A DNA stretch of 64,000 nt, taken from Microbacteriaceae bacterium. Lineage in GTDB: Bacteria > Actinomycetota > Actinomycetes > Actinomycetales > Microbacteriaceae. Of the stretch, positions 45,588-57,319 are shown piece by piece. The translations under genes were made by a program, and so were the position numbers. The DNA is taken from positions 62,001-126,000 of the forward strand of contig JAHEGG010000005.1 of assembly GCA_024639845.1 (NCBI GenBank), in the 5' to 3' direction. Positions within the stretch are counted from its first letter, which is position 1. Each line of letters opens with the position of its first letter. The notes under the pieces were generated by a model. The model did no database searches and had not been told where the DNA came from. It saw only the letters and a program-made list of their open reading frames with translations.

Positions 45588-46759
45588 CCTCCCGACACCC
45601 CCAGTTCCGCCTCGGCTAGCATCGATCGCTGATCTCCGACCAATTCTCTAGACTCTAGCCAACGTTCAGGAAGAGCGCAGGTTTTTGTGCCACCAAGCCG
45701 CCCACGTGGTCCTTCTGCTTCTTCACCCGGATACGGTTGGGTGCGGTCCAGGGTTGCAAGAATCTCATCCATGTGGTCGAGACTTTCAACCTGAGAAAGA
45801 GCAGCCCGGAACTCTCCGCCAACCGGATAACCCTTGAAATACCAAGCCACATGCTTACGGATGTCACGGCAGGCATGGTCTTCGTTTTCAAAAAACTCGA
45901 CCAAGAGATCGGCGTGGCGCCTGAATGCATCAGCCACTTGCCCGAGATTCGGCTGAATCGGGTCGATCGGTGCATTGGAATCCGGGTTTCGAAGGTAATC
46001 ATCGAAAGCGGCCTGTAGATCTCCGAAGAGCCAAGGACGACCGAGGCAGCCGCGACCAACGACGACTCCGTCGACACCAGTTTCACGCATCATCCTGATA
46101 GCGTCGCCAGCCGACCAAATGTCACCGTTACCAAGAACCTGAACATCTGGGATGGCCTCCCGCAAACTCGCAATGGAAGACCAATCTGCGGTGCCCGAGT
46201 AATAGTCGCTAGCTGTTCTTCCGTGGAGCGCCACCGCGGCAACGCCAGCATCCCTGGCTGCTTTGCCAGCATCAATGTAAGTGAGGTGGTCGGCGTCGAT
46301 GCCCTTTCGCATCTTGACCGTGACGGGTAACTCGCCGGCTGCCTTGACTGCAGCCTTGACGATTGAGGCGAAAAGGTCTTGCTTCCAAGGCAGAGCCGCT
46401 CCACCACCCTTGCGGGTCACCTTCGGCACCGGGCAGCCAAAGTTCAAGTCGATGTGATCGGCTCGATCTTCTGCGACAAGCATGGCCACAGCATCCGCGA
46501 TTGTCTTTGGGTCGACGCCATAAAGTTGCACTGAACGGATGTTCTCCGATTCGTGGTGACCGACCAACCTGAGTGATTCTTCGGTTCGCTCGACGAGCGC
46601 TCGCGAAGTCACCATTTCGGAAACAAAGAGCCCGCCACCAAACTCGCGACAAAGCCGACGAAATGCAGTGTTTGTGATGCCAGCCATCGGCGCCAACACA
46701 ACTGGGGTGTCGATCGCGATTTTGCCGTACTGAAGTGCCGGCTTGGCGGCAGTGGTCAC
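45584..46759 (-). CDS. dusB: tRNA-dihydrouridine synthase
   Basis: Flavoenzyme that reduces uridines in the D-loop of tRNA. The 391-residue protein has an FMN-binding barrel with PVVLAPMAGITNTAFR, the Cys proton donor in NFGCPVPKVTRKGGG, and VVGRGCLGRPWLF. A helical tRNA-binding domain follows at about 270-330. The GTG start follows the glyS stop after one base. Position specificity cannot be set; the DusB group is the nearest recalled match. Confidence 0.9.
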   Translation of the reverse strand: MTTAAKPALQYGKIAIDTPVVLAPMAGITNTAFRRLCREFGGGLFVSEMVTSRALVERTEESLRLVGHHESENIRSVQLYGVDPKTIADAVAMLVAEDRADHIDLNFGCPVPKVTRKGGGAALPWKQDLFASIVKAAVKAAGELPVTVKMRKGIDADHLTYIDAGKAARDAGVAAVALHGRTASDYYSGTADWSSIASLREAIPDVQVLGNGDIWSAGDAIRMMRETGVDGVVVGRGCLGRPWLFGDLQAAFDDYLRNPDSNAPIDPIQPNLGQVADAFRRHADLLVEFFENEDHACRDIRKHVAWYFKGYPVGGEFRAALSQVESLDHMDEILATLDRTQPYPGEEAEGPRGRLGGTKTCALPERWLESRELVGDQRSMLAEAELGVSGG

Positions 46760-46760
46760 G

Positions 46761-48140
46761 TTATCCGATCAAACGCTCGGCGAGGTAGCCGCGCAACTTG
46801 TCTAGCGATACTCGCTCTTGAGCCATTGTGTCGCGCTCACGAACGGTAACCGCTTGATCTTCTAGCGAGTCGAAGTCAACGGTGATGCAGAATGGCGTGC
46901 CGATTTCGTCTTGGCGACGATAACGGCGGCCGATGGCACCGGAGTCATCAAAGTCGATGTTCCAATAACCGCGAAGCTCTTGCGCCAGGCTTCTTGCCAC
47001 AGGTGATAGGTCTTCGTTGCGTGAAAGCGGAAGCACCGCGGCCTTAACTGGAGCGAGGCGATAATCCAACCTAAGCACCGTGCGAACGTCAACGCCTCCC
47101 TTGGTGTTGGGGGCCTCATCCTCGGCATAAGCGTCGACAAGGAACGCCATGAGCGATCGAGTGAGACCGGCCGCCGGTTCGATGACATAAGGTGTCCAGC
47201 GCTCTGACTTAACCTGATCGAAGTAGCTGAGGTCGACTCCCGATTCCTGGGAGTGAATCGACAGGTCGAAATCGGTGCGGTTGGCAATGCCCTCGAGCTC
47301 GCCGAACTCGCTGCCTTGAAAACCGAAGCGGTATTCGATGTCGACGGTGCGTTTGGAATAATGCGAGAGCTTTTCCTTTGGATGTTCGAACAGGCGAAGG
47401 TTGTCTGGGTTGATACCTAGATCGTGGTACCAGGCCAACCTAGTTTCGATCCAGTAGTCGTGCCACTGCTCATCGGTGCCAGGTTCGACAAAGAATTCCA
47501 TCTCCATCTGCTCGAACTCACGAGTCCTGAAAATGAAGTTTCCTGGGGTAATTTCGTTGCGGAAAGACTTGCCGATCTGCCCAATACCGAACGGTGGCTT
47601 CATTCTCGAAGCTCCGAGAACGTTGGCGAAGTTAACGAAGATTCCCTGGGCGGTTTCGGGACGCAGGTAGTGGAGTCCGCTCTCATCCTCAATTGGACCT
47701 AGATAAGTCTTTAGCAAGCCGTTGAACATCTTGGGCTCGGTCCAGGAATCCTTGGTGCCACAGTTCGGACATGGCACTTCGGCGAGCGAAGAAGGAGCGC
47801 GACCCTTCTTTTCTTCGAAGGCCTCCTCTAGGTGATCGGCCCTAAACCGCTTGTGGCATGAGGTGCACTCGATCAACGGGTCTACAAACTCGCGCACGTG
47901 ACCCGAAGATTCCCAAACCTTTCGCGGAAGGATGACCGAAGAATCTAGGCCGACTACGTCTTCTCTACTGTTTACGACCGAACGCCACCACTGGCGCTTA
48001 ATGTTCTCTTTTAGTTCGACTCCGAGCGGTCCGTAATCCCAAGCCGAGCGGGTTCCACCGTAGATTTCTCCTGCGGGAAATACGAAGCCTCGACGTTTAG
48101 CGAGGGAAATGACCGAATCTAGACGGTTTGGGGCAGCCAC
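46761..48140 (-). CDS. glyS: Glycyl-tRNA synthetase, dimeric type
   Basis: Class II synthetase charging tRNA-Gly, of the alpha2 type used by actinobacteria. It shows [16 protein letters not shown], the zinc-type Cys pairs CTSCHKRF and CPNCGT, motif 2 ([25 protein letters not shown]), described here by its position at about residues 185-210, and motif 3 with [11 protein letters not shown] choose GTG 48140 because GGAG sits six bases upstream and homologues start at [10 protein letters not shown]-like sequence; ATG 48152 lacks a site. It probably leads the dus-dgt-dnaG unit. Confidence 0.95.
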   Translation of the reverse strand: MAAPNRLDSVISLAKRRGFVFPAGEIYGGTRSAWDYGPLGVELKENIKRQWWRSVVNSREDVVGLDSSVILPRKVWESSGHVREFVDPLIECTSCHKRFRADHLEEAFEEKKGRAPSSLAEVPCPNCGTKDSWTEPKMFNGLLKTYLGPIEDESGLHYLRPETAQGIFVNFANVLGASRMKPPFGIGQIGKSFRNEITPGNFIFRTREFEQMEMEFFVEPGTDEQWHDYWIETRLAWYHDLGINPDNLRLFEHPKEKLSHYSKRTVDIEYRFGFQGSEFGELEGIANRTDFDLSIHSQESGVDLSYFDQVKSERWTPYVIEPAAGLTRSLMAFLVDAYAEDEAPNTKGGVDVRTVLRLDYRLAPVKAAVLPLSRNEDLSPVARSLAQELRGYWNIDFDDSGAIGRRYRRQDEIGTPFCITVDFDSLEDQAVTVRERDTMAQERVSLDKLRGYLAERLIG

Positions 48141-48201
48141 GATGAACTCCATGTTTCTAGCGTCCGGCTGGATGTCGGATGCTTGTGTGCGAGGTTTCAG
48201 T

Positions 48202-48990
48202 CTACTTTGCTCGATTGCGCTTTGCAGGTTTGTCTACAGCAGCGCCGAAACGACGATCACGGTTCGTGAAGTCTGAAATGGCGTTCCACAGATTGCGCCG
48301 GTCAAAGTCTGGCCAAGGCGTGTCATCAAATACCAGTTCGGCATAGGCACTCTGCCAAAGCAGGAAGTTTGAGATGCGCTGCTCACCAGAACTACGGATG
48401 AACAAGTCAACGTCAGGCACAAACGAGGAGTTGAAGGCACGTTCAAGTTGCCTCTCGGTTATCTGACCAGCCTTAAGTTTGCCGAGAGCCACTTCACCCG
48501 CAAGTTGATTCACCGCATCGATGATTTCTTGTCTGGAGCCGTAGTTCACGCACATCGTGAGGGTAAGTTTGGAGTTTTTCTGAGTTAGGACCTCTGCCGC
48601 ATCGAGTTCTCTGGTGACCGATCGCCACAGTCGCTTTGGCCGCCCGGCCCAACGAATCCTTACGCCCCAGGCGTTCAGCTGGTCTCTGCGTCGGCGCAGG
48701 ACCTCAACGTTGTAACCCATCAGAAATCTAACTTCTTCGGGTGATCTCTTCCAGTTCTCGGTGGAGAACGCAAACACAGTCAGGTATTCGACTCCAGCCT
48801 CGATTGCACCCGCGACAACATCCAGAAGAGCGAGTTCGCCAGCCTTATGTCCTTCGATACGAGTCAGTCCGCGAGCATTTGCCCACCGTCCGTTTCCGTC
48901 CATGACAATCGCAACGTGCTTGGGCACTGGACCAGAGCCGAATTTCGGCTTGGTCTTGCCCGGCATTTCAACCGGCGTCATTTCGTTCAT
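48202..48990 (-). CDS. uppS: Polyprenyl diphosphate synthase (cis-prenyltransferase)
   Basis: Makes long-chain cis-polyprenyl diphosphate, the lipid carrier for cell wall precursors. The 262-residue protein has the start motif [17 protein letters not shown] with catalytic Asp, [15 protein letters not shown], and [19 protein letters not shown] near the C-terminus. The chosen ATG 48990 overlaps the recO stop (ATGA); an open stretch upstream lies within recO. The order recO-uppS is as in mycobacteria (Rv2362c-Rv2361c). Chain length is not predictable here. Confidence 0.95.
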   Translation of the reverse strand: MNEMTPVEMPGKTKPKFGSGPVPKHVAIVMDGNGRWANARGLTRIEGHKAGELALLDVVAGAIEAGVEYLTVFAFSTENWKRSPEEVRFLMGYNVEVLRRRRDQLNAWGVRIRWAGRPKRLWRSVTRELDAAEVLTQKNSKLTLTMCVNYGSRQEIIDAVNQLAGEVALGKLKAGQITERQLERAFNSSFVPDVDLFIRSSGEQRISNFLLWQSAYAELVFDDTPWPDFDRRNLWNAISDFTNRDRRFGAAVDKPAKRNRAK

Positions 48991-49712
48991 TCGCGCTCCA
49001 CGTGTTGAAGCGATTTTAGCCCACGCTCCATGTGCCACTGAGTGTATGCGGCGACAACCCCTGATGCCGCAGCCCTGGCCTTGGTCGTACTCTGGTCGGC
49101 AAAATCCCAGTCGCCAGCCAGTAGCGCACCAAGTAGCAAGGCAGACTCTGGATCTAGAACCACCGTGCCGGCAGGCTTGCAACTTTCGCAAACGACGCCG
49201 CCGAGCTGGAGCTGAAAGGCACGGTGGGGTCCTGGCGTTGAGCAGATGGTGCAAGAATCGAAATTTGGTGCCCAGCCCGCAAGAGCTAGAGCACGCAACA
49301 GGTAGGAGTCGAGTATCAGAGAAACTTCGTGTTCGCGGTTTGAGATTGATCGAAGCGCTCCAACCAAAAGGATGAACTGCTGTGTTGCAGTTTCGGGGCC
49401 GGTCACCTTTTCGGCAGTCTCCAAAATGGCGGTAGCGGCCGTGTAGGCCGAATAGTCGTCGACGATGTCTTTTCCGTAGGCCGCAAGAGTTTCAACTTGG
49501 CTAATCGTGTCTAGGTTCTTGCCCTCATAAAGCTGCACATCAATCAACATGAAGGGCTCGAGTCGCGAACCGAACTTCGAACTAGTTCTGCGCACACCCT
49601 TTGCTACTCCCCTGATTTGACCGTGTGAACGGCTAAGCATGGTGACGATGCGGTCGGCTTCGCCCAGTTTGTGGGTTCTAAGCACAACGGCTTCATCTCG
49701 ATAGAGGGGCAC
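48987..49712 (-). CDS. recO: DNA repair protein RecO
   Basis: Helps RecA load onto single-stranded DNA at gaps. The 241-residue protein has an N-terminal OB-fold ([20 protein letters not shown]) and a C-terminal helical domain with a zinc site built from CTIC and CESC. The start is GTG 49712. There is no Shine-Dalgarno; GATACT, a weaker -10 match, lies six bases upstream (49719-49724), so it may be leaderless. It overlaps uppS by four bases. Confidence 0.92.
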   Translation of the reverse strand: MPLYRDEAVVLRTHKLGEADRIVTMLSRSHGQIRGVAKGVRRTSSKFGSRLEPFMLIDVQLYEGKNLDTISQVETLAAYGKDIVDDYSAYTAATAILETAEKVTGPETATQQFILLVGALRSISNREHEVSLILDSYLLRALALAGWAPNFDSCTICSTPGPHRAFQLQLGGVVCESCKPAGTVVLDPESALLLGALLAGDWDFADQSTTKARAAASGVVAAYTQWHMERGLKSLQHVERE

Positions 49713-49796
49713 GGGTCAAGTATCGCCGACCAGACCCTCAAAAGGCGTGAGACTAGCCGCGAGATTACATCACCAGGGGTGGGCTCTAATTTGCGC

Positions 49797-51548
<1,752 letters not shown>

Positions 51549-51576
51549 CTACGGGGTCTCAGCCGTGCAGAAGGCT

Positions 51577-51617
51577 CCGCGACGAGGAAGGCCGATTTAG
51601 GCCTCGTCGCGGCCCAT
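51577..51617 (-). promoter_or_regulatory. leuA leader hairpin, LEU-element-like
   Basis: An 11-bp perfect stem on the minus strand, CCGCGACGAGG (51612-51602) with CCTCGTCGCGG (51587-51577), has a 14-base loop CCTAAATCGGCCTT. The loop CGGCC can pair with GGCTG downstream (pseudoknot), which could itself form AGCC/GGCT. A conserved pseudoknot called the LEU element has been described upstream of leuA in Actinobacteria. A tiny frame, ATG at 51617 through TAA in the loop, encodes MGRDEA and covers the 5' strand. There is no T run, so control is more likely at translation or via another structure. Confidence 0.6.
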
Positions 51618-51663
51618 AAGAAGTAGACCGAAGAACACCCGTTCAGGTTAGCCCGAAAAAGCC

Positions 51664-52554
51664 CTAAAAGCCAAGTCGACCGAGCTGTTTGGGGTCGCGC
51701 TGCCAATCGGGTGCGACCTTGACACGGATGTCGAGATAAACCCGAAGCCCAAGCAGGGCCTCTATTTCCTTGCGCGCGGTGCTACCGACTTCACGAATTC
51801 GAGCAGCACCTTTGCCAATGATGATCGCCTTTTGGCTGTCGCGTTCAACCCAAACGTTGGCGTGGATGTCCATGAGGTTTTTGCCTTCGCGAAGGCTCAT
51901 CTCATCTAGAGTGACCGCAAGCGAGTGTGGTAACTCGTCGTGCACACCCTCAAGAGCTGCCTCGCGGATTAGTTCACAAATGCGCGACTCAACCGTCTCA
52001 TCGGTTACCGCGTCCTGTGGATAAAGAGCTGGTGACTCGGGCAGCAGGCCGATGAGCACATCTGACAGAACGTCGAGTTGCTCGTCACCGAGCGCAGAAA
52101 CCGGCACAATCGCATCCCAGTTTCTGAGTTCATTTACCGCAAAAAGCTGATCGGCAAGTTGGCTCTTGGAGACCAACTCACTCTTGGTCACGATCGCGAC
52201 GAGCTTCGCCCGTCGAAAGTTGCTCAGGGATTCGTTGATGAACGCGTCGCCCGGCCCGATCTTCTCGTTGGCGGGGATGCAAAATCCAATCACATCGACG
52301 TCACCGAGAGTGGAATCGACGAGATCGTTCAATCTCTGACCGAGTAGAGTTCGGGGGCGGTGAAGCCCTGGAGTATCTACCAAAATAATTTGACCATTTG
52401 GTCGATGAACGATGCCGCGGATGGCGCGCCTGGTGGTTTGTGGTTTTGCCGAGGTTATTGCGATCTTCTCGCCTACCAAAGCGTTGGTCAGAGTCGACTT
52501 GCCGACGTTCGGTCGGCCGACAAAAGAAACGAAACCGGAACGGTGCTCAGTCAC
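51664..52554 (-). CDS. era: GTPase Era
   Basis: Ribosome assembly GTPase that binds 16S rRNA near its 3' end. The 296-residue protein shows G1 GRPNVGKSTLTN, G2/G3 up to VDTPGLHRPR, a G4 that reads TKSE instead of NKxD, and a C-terminal KH domain with IIGKGAARIREVG. GTG start shares a base with the stop of the CorC-like gene (TAGTG). ybeY, phoH and rsmE nearby also concern ribosome or RNA functions, and the cluster is conserved in mycobacteria. Confidence 0.95.
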   Translation of the reverse strand: MTEHRSGFVSFVGRPNVGKSTLTNALVGEKIAITSAKPQTTRRAIRGIVHRPNGQIILVDTPGLHRPRTLLGQRLNDLVDSTLGDVDVIGFCIPANEKIGPGDAFINESLSNFRRAKLVAIVTKSELVSKSQLADQLFAVNELRNWDAIVPVSALGDEQLDVLSDVLIGLLPESPALYPQDAVTDETVESRICELIREAALEGVHDELPHSLAVTLDEMSLREGKNLMDIHANVWVERDSQKAIIIGKGAARIREVGSTARKEIEALLGLRVYLDIRVKVAPDWQRDPKQLGRLGF

Positions 52555-53675
52555 TAGTCGTTTCCTTCGAATGCAGTTTGGGCCTCGAGAAGGTCTTCGC
52601 TAGGTTCGACGAGGATACGCATGAGGCGTTTGGGCCGACCCTCAAAGCGCTCAGCGGTGAGTTTCAGACCAGAAGCCACAACGCTATCACCCTTGACGGG
52701 AAGGCGACCAAGCTGCTTGCTCATGAGGCCTCCGACACTGTCGACGTCTTCGTCTTCGAGTTCGAGCCCAAACCGCTCCCCCAGGTCGAAAAGTGAGTAT
52801 TTGGCCGACACCAACAACTGGCCATTCGCGAGTTCGGTCACCTCTGACAGATCGCGGTCGTATTCGTCTGATATCTCACCAACGATTTCCTCGATGACGT
52901 CTTCCATGGTCACCAGCCCTGCCACACCGCCGTATTCGTCAACGACAATCGCAATGTGGGTCGAAGATTTTTGCATTTCACGCAAAAGATCATCGACAGG
53001 TTTGGACTCTGGCACGAACGTGGCCGCTCGAGCCTTCGAGCTTGCCGTGAGGCTTGCCATCGAGGTCGGATTGCTGACCATTACACGGGTCACATCTTTC
53101 AGGTAGAGGATGCCGAGCACGTCATCCACGTTTTTGCCAATCACGGGCAGGCGAGAGTAGCCAGTCGAAAGAAAATCGGTCATGGCAGACTCGAGGGTTT
53201 GGTCGGCTTCAATGACCGCCATGTCGATACGCGGAACCATGACTTCACGAGTGATGGTTTCGCCAAATTCGTCTACCGATTCGAGCAACTCTTGCTCAAA
53301 CTCGTCAGTCACTTCGGCTGGTTTGATCGAAAATGGCGTAAAGGCGAGGTCGAGCGACCTGACAAACGATGCGCTGACCCGGGTCAACCACCGGGCGAAG
53401 CCAGAAACAGCAACTCGCCTTGCCAGCAGTTGCGAACCAAATAGCAGGATCAGCGAAAGACCAATCGAGAGCAGGGCACTAACCCACCAACTGAGCGCGG
53501 TTGGATTGAATGATTGACCGATGAGAGCACCAAAAAGACCAACCAAAACCAATCTCAAAAACGATAGCGACTCATTGCGACGTTCGAGAAGTTCGTCGCG
53601 GTCGAGCGCGGCTGCCAGAATCGCGGTGAGGGTGGCTAAAACCGCCACCAAGGATGCAACCCAAACTGTAAGCAC
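52554..53675 (-). CDS. CNNM/CorC-HlyC family membrane protein
   Basis: A 373-residue protein: membrane helices at about 1-20, 40-60, 65-90; a segment with EFEQELLESVDEFGETITREVM, the start of the cytosolic part; a CBS pair (about 150-260) with DVLGILYLKDVTRVMV and VVDEYGGVAGLVTMEDVIEE; and a C-terminal CorC_HlyC domain. Related proteins transport or sense magnesium or cobalt. In mycobacteria the homologue Rv2366c sits at the same place between era and ybeY. Overlaps both neighbours. Confidence 0.88.
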   Translation of the reverse strand: MLTVWVASLVAVLATLTAILAAALDRDELLERRNESLSFLRLVLVGLFGALIGQSFNPTALSWWVSALLSIGLSLILLFGSQLLARRVAVSGFARWLTRVSASFVRSLDLAFTPFSIKPAEVTDEFEQELLESVDEFGETITREVMVPRIDMAVIEADQTLESAMTDFLSTGYSRLPVIGKNVDDVLGILYLKDVTRVMVSNPTSMASLTASSKARAATFVPESKPVDDLLREMQKSSTHIAIVVDEYGGVAGLVTMEDVIEEIVGEISDEYDRDLSEVTELANGQLLVSAKYSLFDLGERFGLELEDEDVDSVGGLMSKQLGRLPVKGDSVVASGLKLTAERFEGRPKRLMRILVEPSEDLLEAQTAFEGND

Positions 53676-54133
53676 TAAGCGCTTTCTCCCTGATAAAAGG
53701 AATCCAGAATCTGCCTTTGCAGACCAAACATCTCGCGCTCTTCGTCGGGTTCGGCGTGGTCGTAACCGAGCAGGTGAAGAATGCCGTGCGTGGTCAGCAG
53801 CAGAATTTCTTCTATCGCTTGGTGGCCTGCTGTAACGGCCTGCGCTGCTGCAACCGTTGGGCAGACGACGATGTCTCCGAGCATCCCGGCTGGTGTCGGC
53901 GAATCGGGAGTGCCCGGCTTTAGCTCATCCATCGGAAAAGAAAGCACATCGGTTGGGCCCGGTTCATCCATGAATTCGATGTGAAGTTTTTCCATCACTT
54001 GCTCGTCGGCGAACTGGATTGCCAGATCGGCATCTGGGTGAATGTGCATGAAGTCGAGGGCGTGTGTTGCAAGCGCAAGTACGCGCGCCTCGTCAACCAC
54101 GACACCCGACTCGTTGTTAATTTCGATGCTCAT
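53675..54133 (-). CDS. ybeY: Endoribonuclease YbeY
   Basis: A 152-residue single-zinc RNase involved in 16S rRNA 3' maturation and ribosome quality control. The metal motif HGILHLLGYDHAEPDEE has the three His ligands. It overlaps the phoH stop by four bases and shares a base with the next gene. The order phoH-ybeY-corC-era is widely conserved and links RNA processing with ribosome assembly. Confidence 0.94.
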   Translation of the reverse strand: MSIEINNESGVVVDEARVLALATHALDFMHIHPDADLAIQFADEQVMEKLHIEFMDEPGPTDVLSFPMDELKPGTPDSPTPAGMLGDIVVCPTVAAAQAVTAGHQAIEEILLLTTHGILHLLGYDHAEPDEEREMFGLQRQILDSFYQGESA

Positions 54134-55149
54134 CTGGAACTCCTCGGTTTTGCCTGAGTCTTGCTGCGCTCGACCGTCTTGGATGCTCGTGCCTCAAACT
54201 TGGCGTAGGCATCGACGATTCGAGCGACCAAAGCGTGCCGAACAACATCCGCGCTGGTAAGAGTAGCGAAATGCATGTCGTCGACGCCCTTCAAAACGTG
54301 CATGGCGGTCTTAAGCCCAGAAGCCCCGGTCAGCAAATCAATCTGCGTGATGTCGCCTGTCACTACCATCTTCGAATTGAAGCCCAAGCGGGTTAGAAAC
54401 ATCTTCATCTGCTCGGGCGTCGTGTTTTGAGCTTCATCGAGAATCACGAAGGAATCGTTTAGCGTGCGGCCACGCATATAGGCGAGCGGTGCTACTTCGA
54501 TGGTGCCGGCTGCCACCAGTTTCGGTACTGCTTCAGGCTCGAGCATTTCGTGAAGGGCATCGTAGAGCGGCCGAAGATACGGGTCTATCTTGTCGTTCAA
54601 TGTGCCAGGCAAAAATCCGAGGCGCTCGCCGGCTTCGACGGCGGGGCGAGTAAGAATGATGCGGCTGATTTCCTTGCGCTGCAGCGCCTGCACCGCCTTT
54701 GCCATGGCGAGATAGGTCTTGCCTGTGCCAGCTGGGCCAACACCGAAAACGATGGTGTGTCGGTCGATGGCATCGACGTAGTTCTTTTGCCCGAGGGTTT
54801 TAGGGCGAATCGATTTGCCACGCGATGACAAGATGCTTTGACTCAGAACCTCTCCAACGGGAGCGGACGAATCAGTTTTTAGCATGCGAACAACTCTGGC
54901 TATGTCATCGCTTTCGGGCAGTCGCCCCTCACGCACCATCTGGGCGAGTTGCTCAATAGCCGTTCTAGCTGCATCGATTGATACGGGATCTCCCTCGAGT
55001 TTGATGCGATTACCGCGGGCACTTACCCGCAAAGTGGCGAAAACCTCTTCGAGTTGGTGAACCAGTTGATCTCCCGGGCCAAACACGGATGCCACATCCA
55101 CACCATCGAGTTCGAAACTGTCGATTGCCTTTTGTGCCTTAGTCGCCAC
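54130..55149 (-). CDS. phoH: PhoH-like ATPase
   Basis: A 339-residue cytosolic P-loop ATPase. The N-terminal 110 residues hold a KH-like/RNA-binding region (RISARGNRIKLEGD-like), followed by Walker A GPAGTGKTYLAMAKAV and Walker B VILDEAQNTTPEQM with TRLGFNSKMVVTGD. The function may be RNA-related, given pairing with ybeY. I choose GTG 55149, which lies inside the end of the HIT gene, because homology starts there; the longer upstream frame runs antiparallel to no known domain and overlaps the HIT gene. Confidence 0.9.
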   Translation of the reverse strand: MATKAQKAIDSFELDGVDVASVFGPGDQLVHQLEEVFATLRVSARGNRIKLEGDPVSIDAARTAIEQLAQMVREGRLPESDDIARVVRMLKTDSSAPVGEVLSQSILSSRGKSIRPKTLGQKNYVDAIDRHTIVFGVGPAGTGKTYLAMAKAVQALQRKEISRIILTRPAVEAGERLGFLPGTLNDKIDPYLRPLYDALHEMLEPEAVPKLVAAGTIEVAPLAYMRGRTLNDSFVILDEAQNTTPEQMKMFLTRLGFNSKMVVTGDITQIDLLTGASGLKTAMHVLKGVDDMHFATLTSADVVRHALVARIVDAYAKFEARASKTVERSKTQAKPRSSR

Positions 55150-55489
55150 TTGCTGCCTTTGGTGTGCGACTTGTGATGTGCCCGTGCGCGTGAAAGACCG
55201 TCTGCCCAGCCTCAGAGCCGGTGTTGAAACTAAGTCTGAATGATCCAGTCGAGTGATCAAGAGCCACGCGTGAACCGAGTTGCACCAAGTCGATAAGCGA
55301 ATCTGGGTCGGAGAAGGCTAGTTCGGCAACATTCCCGTAGTGCGACTTCGGAATAACCAGCACGTGCAGCGGCTGACGAGGGCTAATGTCCCAGAATGCG
55401 ACGGACAACTCGGTTTCGGCAACGATTTTTGCAGGAATCTCACCGCTAGCTATCTTGCAAAAAATGCAGTCGTTCAAACTTGCCTCCAT
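55139..55489 (-). CDS. HIT family hydrolase
   Basis: A 116-residue histidine-triad protein of the HinT type, usually acting on adenosine phosphoramidates. Zinc-type CIFCKIASGEIPA is followed by VIPKSHYGN and the catalytic triad TVFHAHGHI. ATG 55489 is the likely start, with GTG 55492 adjacent as an alternative. It overlaps phoH by 11 bases at its 3' end, and is 7 nt after rsmE. Confidence 0.9.
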   Translation of the reverse strand: MEASLNDCIFCKIASGEIPAKIVAETELSVAFWDISPRQPLHVLVIPKSHYGNVAELAFSDPDSLIDLVQLGSRVALDHSTGSFRLSFNTGSEAGQTVFHAHGHITSRTPKAASGD

Positions 55490-55496
55490 CACCAAT

Positions 55497-56240
55497 CTAT
55501 CCCCAGACGCCTAGCGAAGCGGTTAGCCAGGCCATCGCCGCAACGCCTGCGGTTGAAGTTCTGAGGATGTTTGAACCGAGGTGCACAGGCGTGGCACCGG
55601 CCTCTTCAAGTCTTGCCAGTTCATCCACTGAAATGCCACCTTCTGGTCCGACGACTACCGAGACTGCAACGCCGGCCTTGGTCGACACCGTTGCGAGCCC
55701 AGATTTTGCGGTTGGATCGAGCACTAAAACTGTCTGACCGTCATCAACAGCAGCCCTGACCAGAACGGCGAGCTCGGCCGTGTTTACCACGTCCAGCACT
55801 TCTGGAAACCAAGAACGAAGAGACTGTTTCGAGGCTTCATCGACGATCGATTGCCAGCGCTCTTTGCCCTTATGTTCTTTACCGTCCCAGCGCGACACTG
55901 TGCGCTCGGATTGCCAGGGAATTACGCGCTCTACACCTAATTCGGTTGCAGCCTGAATCGCCAACTCGTCACGATCACCTTTTGCGATTGCTTGGATCAG
56001 GGTGAGTTGAGTCCCACTCGCTGGCTCAAACTCAATTGATTCAAGCCTCAGGGCAATAGAACGCTTGTCTACCTTGGTCACAACGCCTCTGGCACGTTGA
56101 CCTGCACCATCAGTGAGTTGAACTCCCTCTCCGACACGCATTCTGCGAACCGAGGCGGCGTGATGCCCCTCGACGCCGTCAAGCAGGATCTCGGTGCCAG
56201 CTTTGAGCTGGCCGGAATATTTGAAGAGCGGTTCGACCAT
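55497..56240 (-). CDS. rsmE: 16S rRNA m3U1498 methyltransferase
   Basis: A 247-residue SPOUT-class enzyme that methylates U1498 of 16S rRNA. It has an N-terminal PUA-like domain and the C-terminal knotted SAM-binding fold with VGPEGGISVDELARLEEAG and LGSNILRTSTAG. Its start shares a base with the dnaJ stop. The order dnaJ-rsmE-HIT-phoH is conserved and the genes are probably cotranscribed from the hrcA promoter. Confidence 0.93.
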   Translation of the reverse strand: MVEPLFKYSGQLKAGTEILLDGVEGHHAASVRRMRVGEGVQLTDGAGQRARGVVTKVDKRSIALRLESIEFEPASGTQLTLIQAIAKGDRDELAIQAATELGVERVIPWQSERTVSRWDGKEHKGKERWQSIVDEASKQSLRSWFPEVLDVVNTAELAVLVRAAVDDGQTVLVLDPTAKSGLATVSTKAGVAVSVVVGPEGGISVDELARLEEAGATPVHLGSNILRTSTAGVAAMAWLTASLGVWG

Positions 56241-57316
56241 TAGTGTCTTGCCTTGAAGTGGCCCGGCTTGTGGCGGACCAGTTTCGGCTCATCCGCTTTT
56301 CGAAGTTTTTGCAATTGACGGAAAAGTTCCTTTTGCTTGGTGTCGAGTTTGGCAGGTGTCACAACCTTGACTTGAACTCGGAGATCTCCCCGCCCGTTCG
56401 AACGCAGATGCTTCACACCTTTGCCTTTTAACGTGATGAGGTCGCCGGTTTGTTGCCCCGGCTGGATTTCGACTTGTTGATCACCATCAAAAGTTTCGAT
56501 GTTTATAAGCGCTCCGAGTGCCGCATCGTGCAACGGCACCTCGAGTTCACAAACCAAATCATCACCCTGCCGGTTGAAGATCTCGTCTGGTTTCACACTG
56601 ATGTCTACATAAATGTCCCCGTTTGGCCCTCCAGCTTGACCAACCTCGCCCTGCCCAGCCAACTGCAACCTGAGGCCATCCTCAACGCCACCTGGAATGT
56701 TCAAGTCGAGGCTTCGACGTGAACGAACTCGACCCTGCCCGCGGCAGTCGATGCATGGCGATGGAATCGTTTGACCATAGCCCTGGCAGGAGTTGCACGG
56801 TGCCGTGGTTAGAACGTTGCCAAGAAGCGATCGAACCTGGCGCTGAATTTGGCCGGCACCGCGGCAGATGTCACAGGTCTTTAGACCGGTACCCGGCTGG
56901 CAGCAACTCCCCTGACAAGTTCCACACAGAACAGCGGTATCGATTTCCATGATTCTTTGAACGCCGAAGACTGCATCACGCAAGCTAAGGTCTACCCTCA
57001 AGAGAGCGTCCTGCCCGCGCTCCACTCGACTTCGAGGGCCGCGCTGACCACCGCCAAAGAATGAGTCAAAAATGTCGCCGAAACCGAATCCACCGGCCTG
57101 ACCGAATGGGTTTTGACCACCCATGTCATAGTTTCGCCTTTGCTCTGGATCACTTAAAACCTCATAGGCGTGGGTCACCAACTTAAATCGATCTTGAGCC
57201 TCTGGCGCAGGGTTCACGTCTGGATGCAACTCACGAGCGAGCTTGCGATAGGCCTTTTTAATTTGGTCGTCAGATGCATCCCGGACTACACCCAGCACTT
57301 CATAGTGATCGCTCAA
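56240..57316 (-). CDS. dnaJ: Chaperone DnaJ
   Basis: Hsp40 cochaperone of DnaK, 358 residues. J domain (1-70) with HPD in [10 protein letters not shown], a short G/F-rich region (about 75-100), four zinc-finger repeats ([32 protein letters not shown]), and substrate-binding C-terminal domains. The first zinc repeat ends in C where the family has G. It follows hrcA by three bases, so it falls under HrcA/CIRCE control. This is a DnaJ2-type gene (Rv2373c position). Confidence 0.95.
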   Translation of the reverse strand: MSDHYEVLGVVRDASDDQIKKAYRKLARELHPDVNPAPEAQDRFKLVTHAYEVLSDPEQRRNYDMGGQNPFGQAGGFGFGDIFDSFFGGGQRGPRSRVERGQDALLRVDLSLRDAVFGVQRIMEIDTAVLCGTCQGSCCQPGTGLKTCDICRGAGQIQRQVRSLLGNVLTTAPCNSCQGYGQTIPSPCIDCRGQGRVRSRRSLDLNIPGGVEDGLRLQLAGQGEVGQAGGPNGDIYVDISVKPDEIFNRQGDDLVCELEVPLHDAALGALINIETFDGDQQVEIQPGQQTGDLITLKGKGVKHLRSNGRGDLRVQVKVVTPAKLDTKQKELFRQLQKLRKADEPKLVRHKPGHFKARH

Positions 57317-57319
57317 AAC

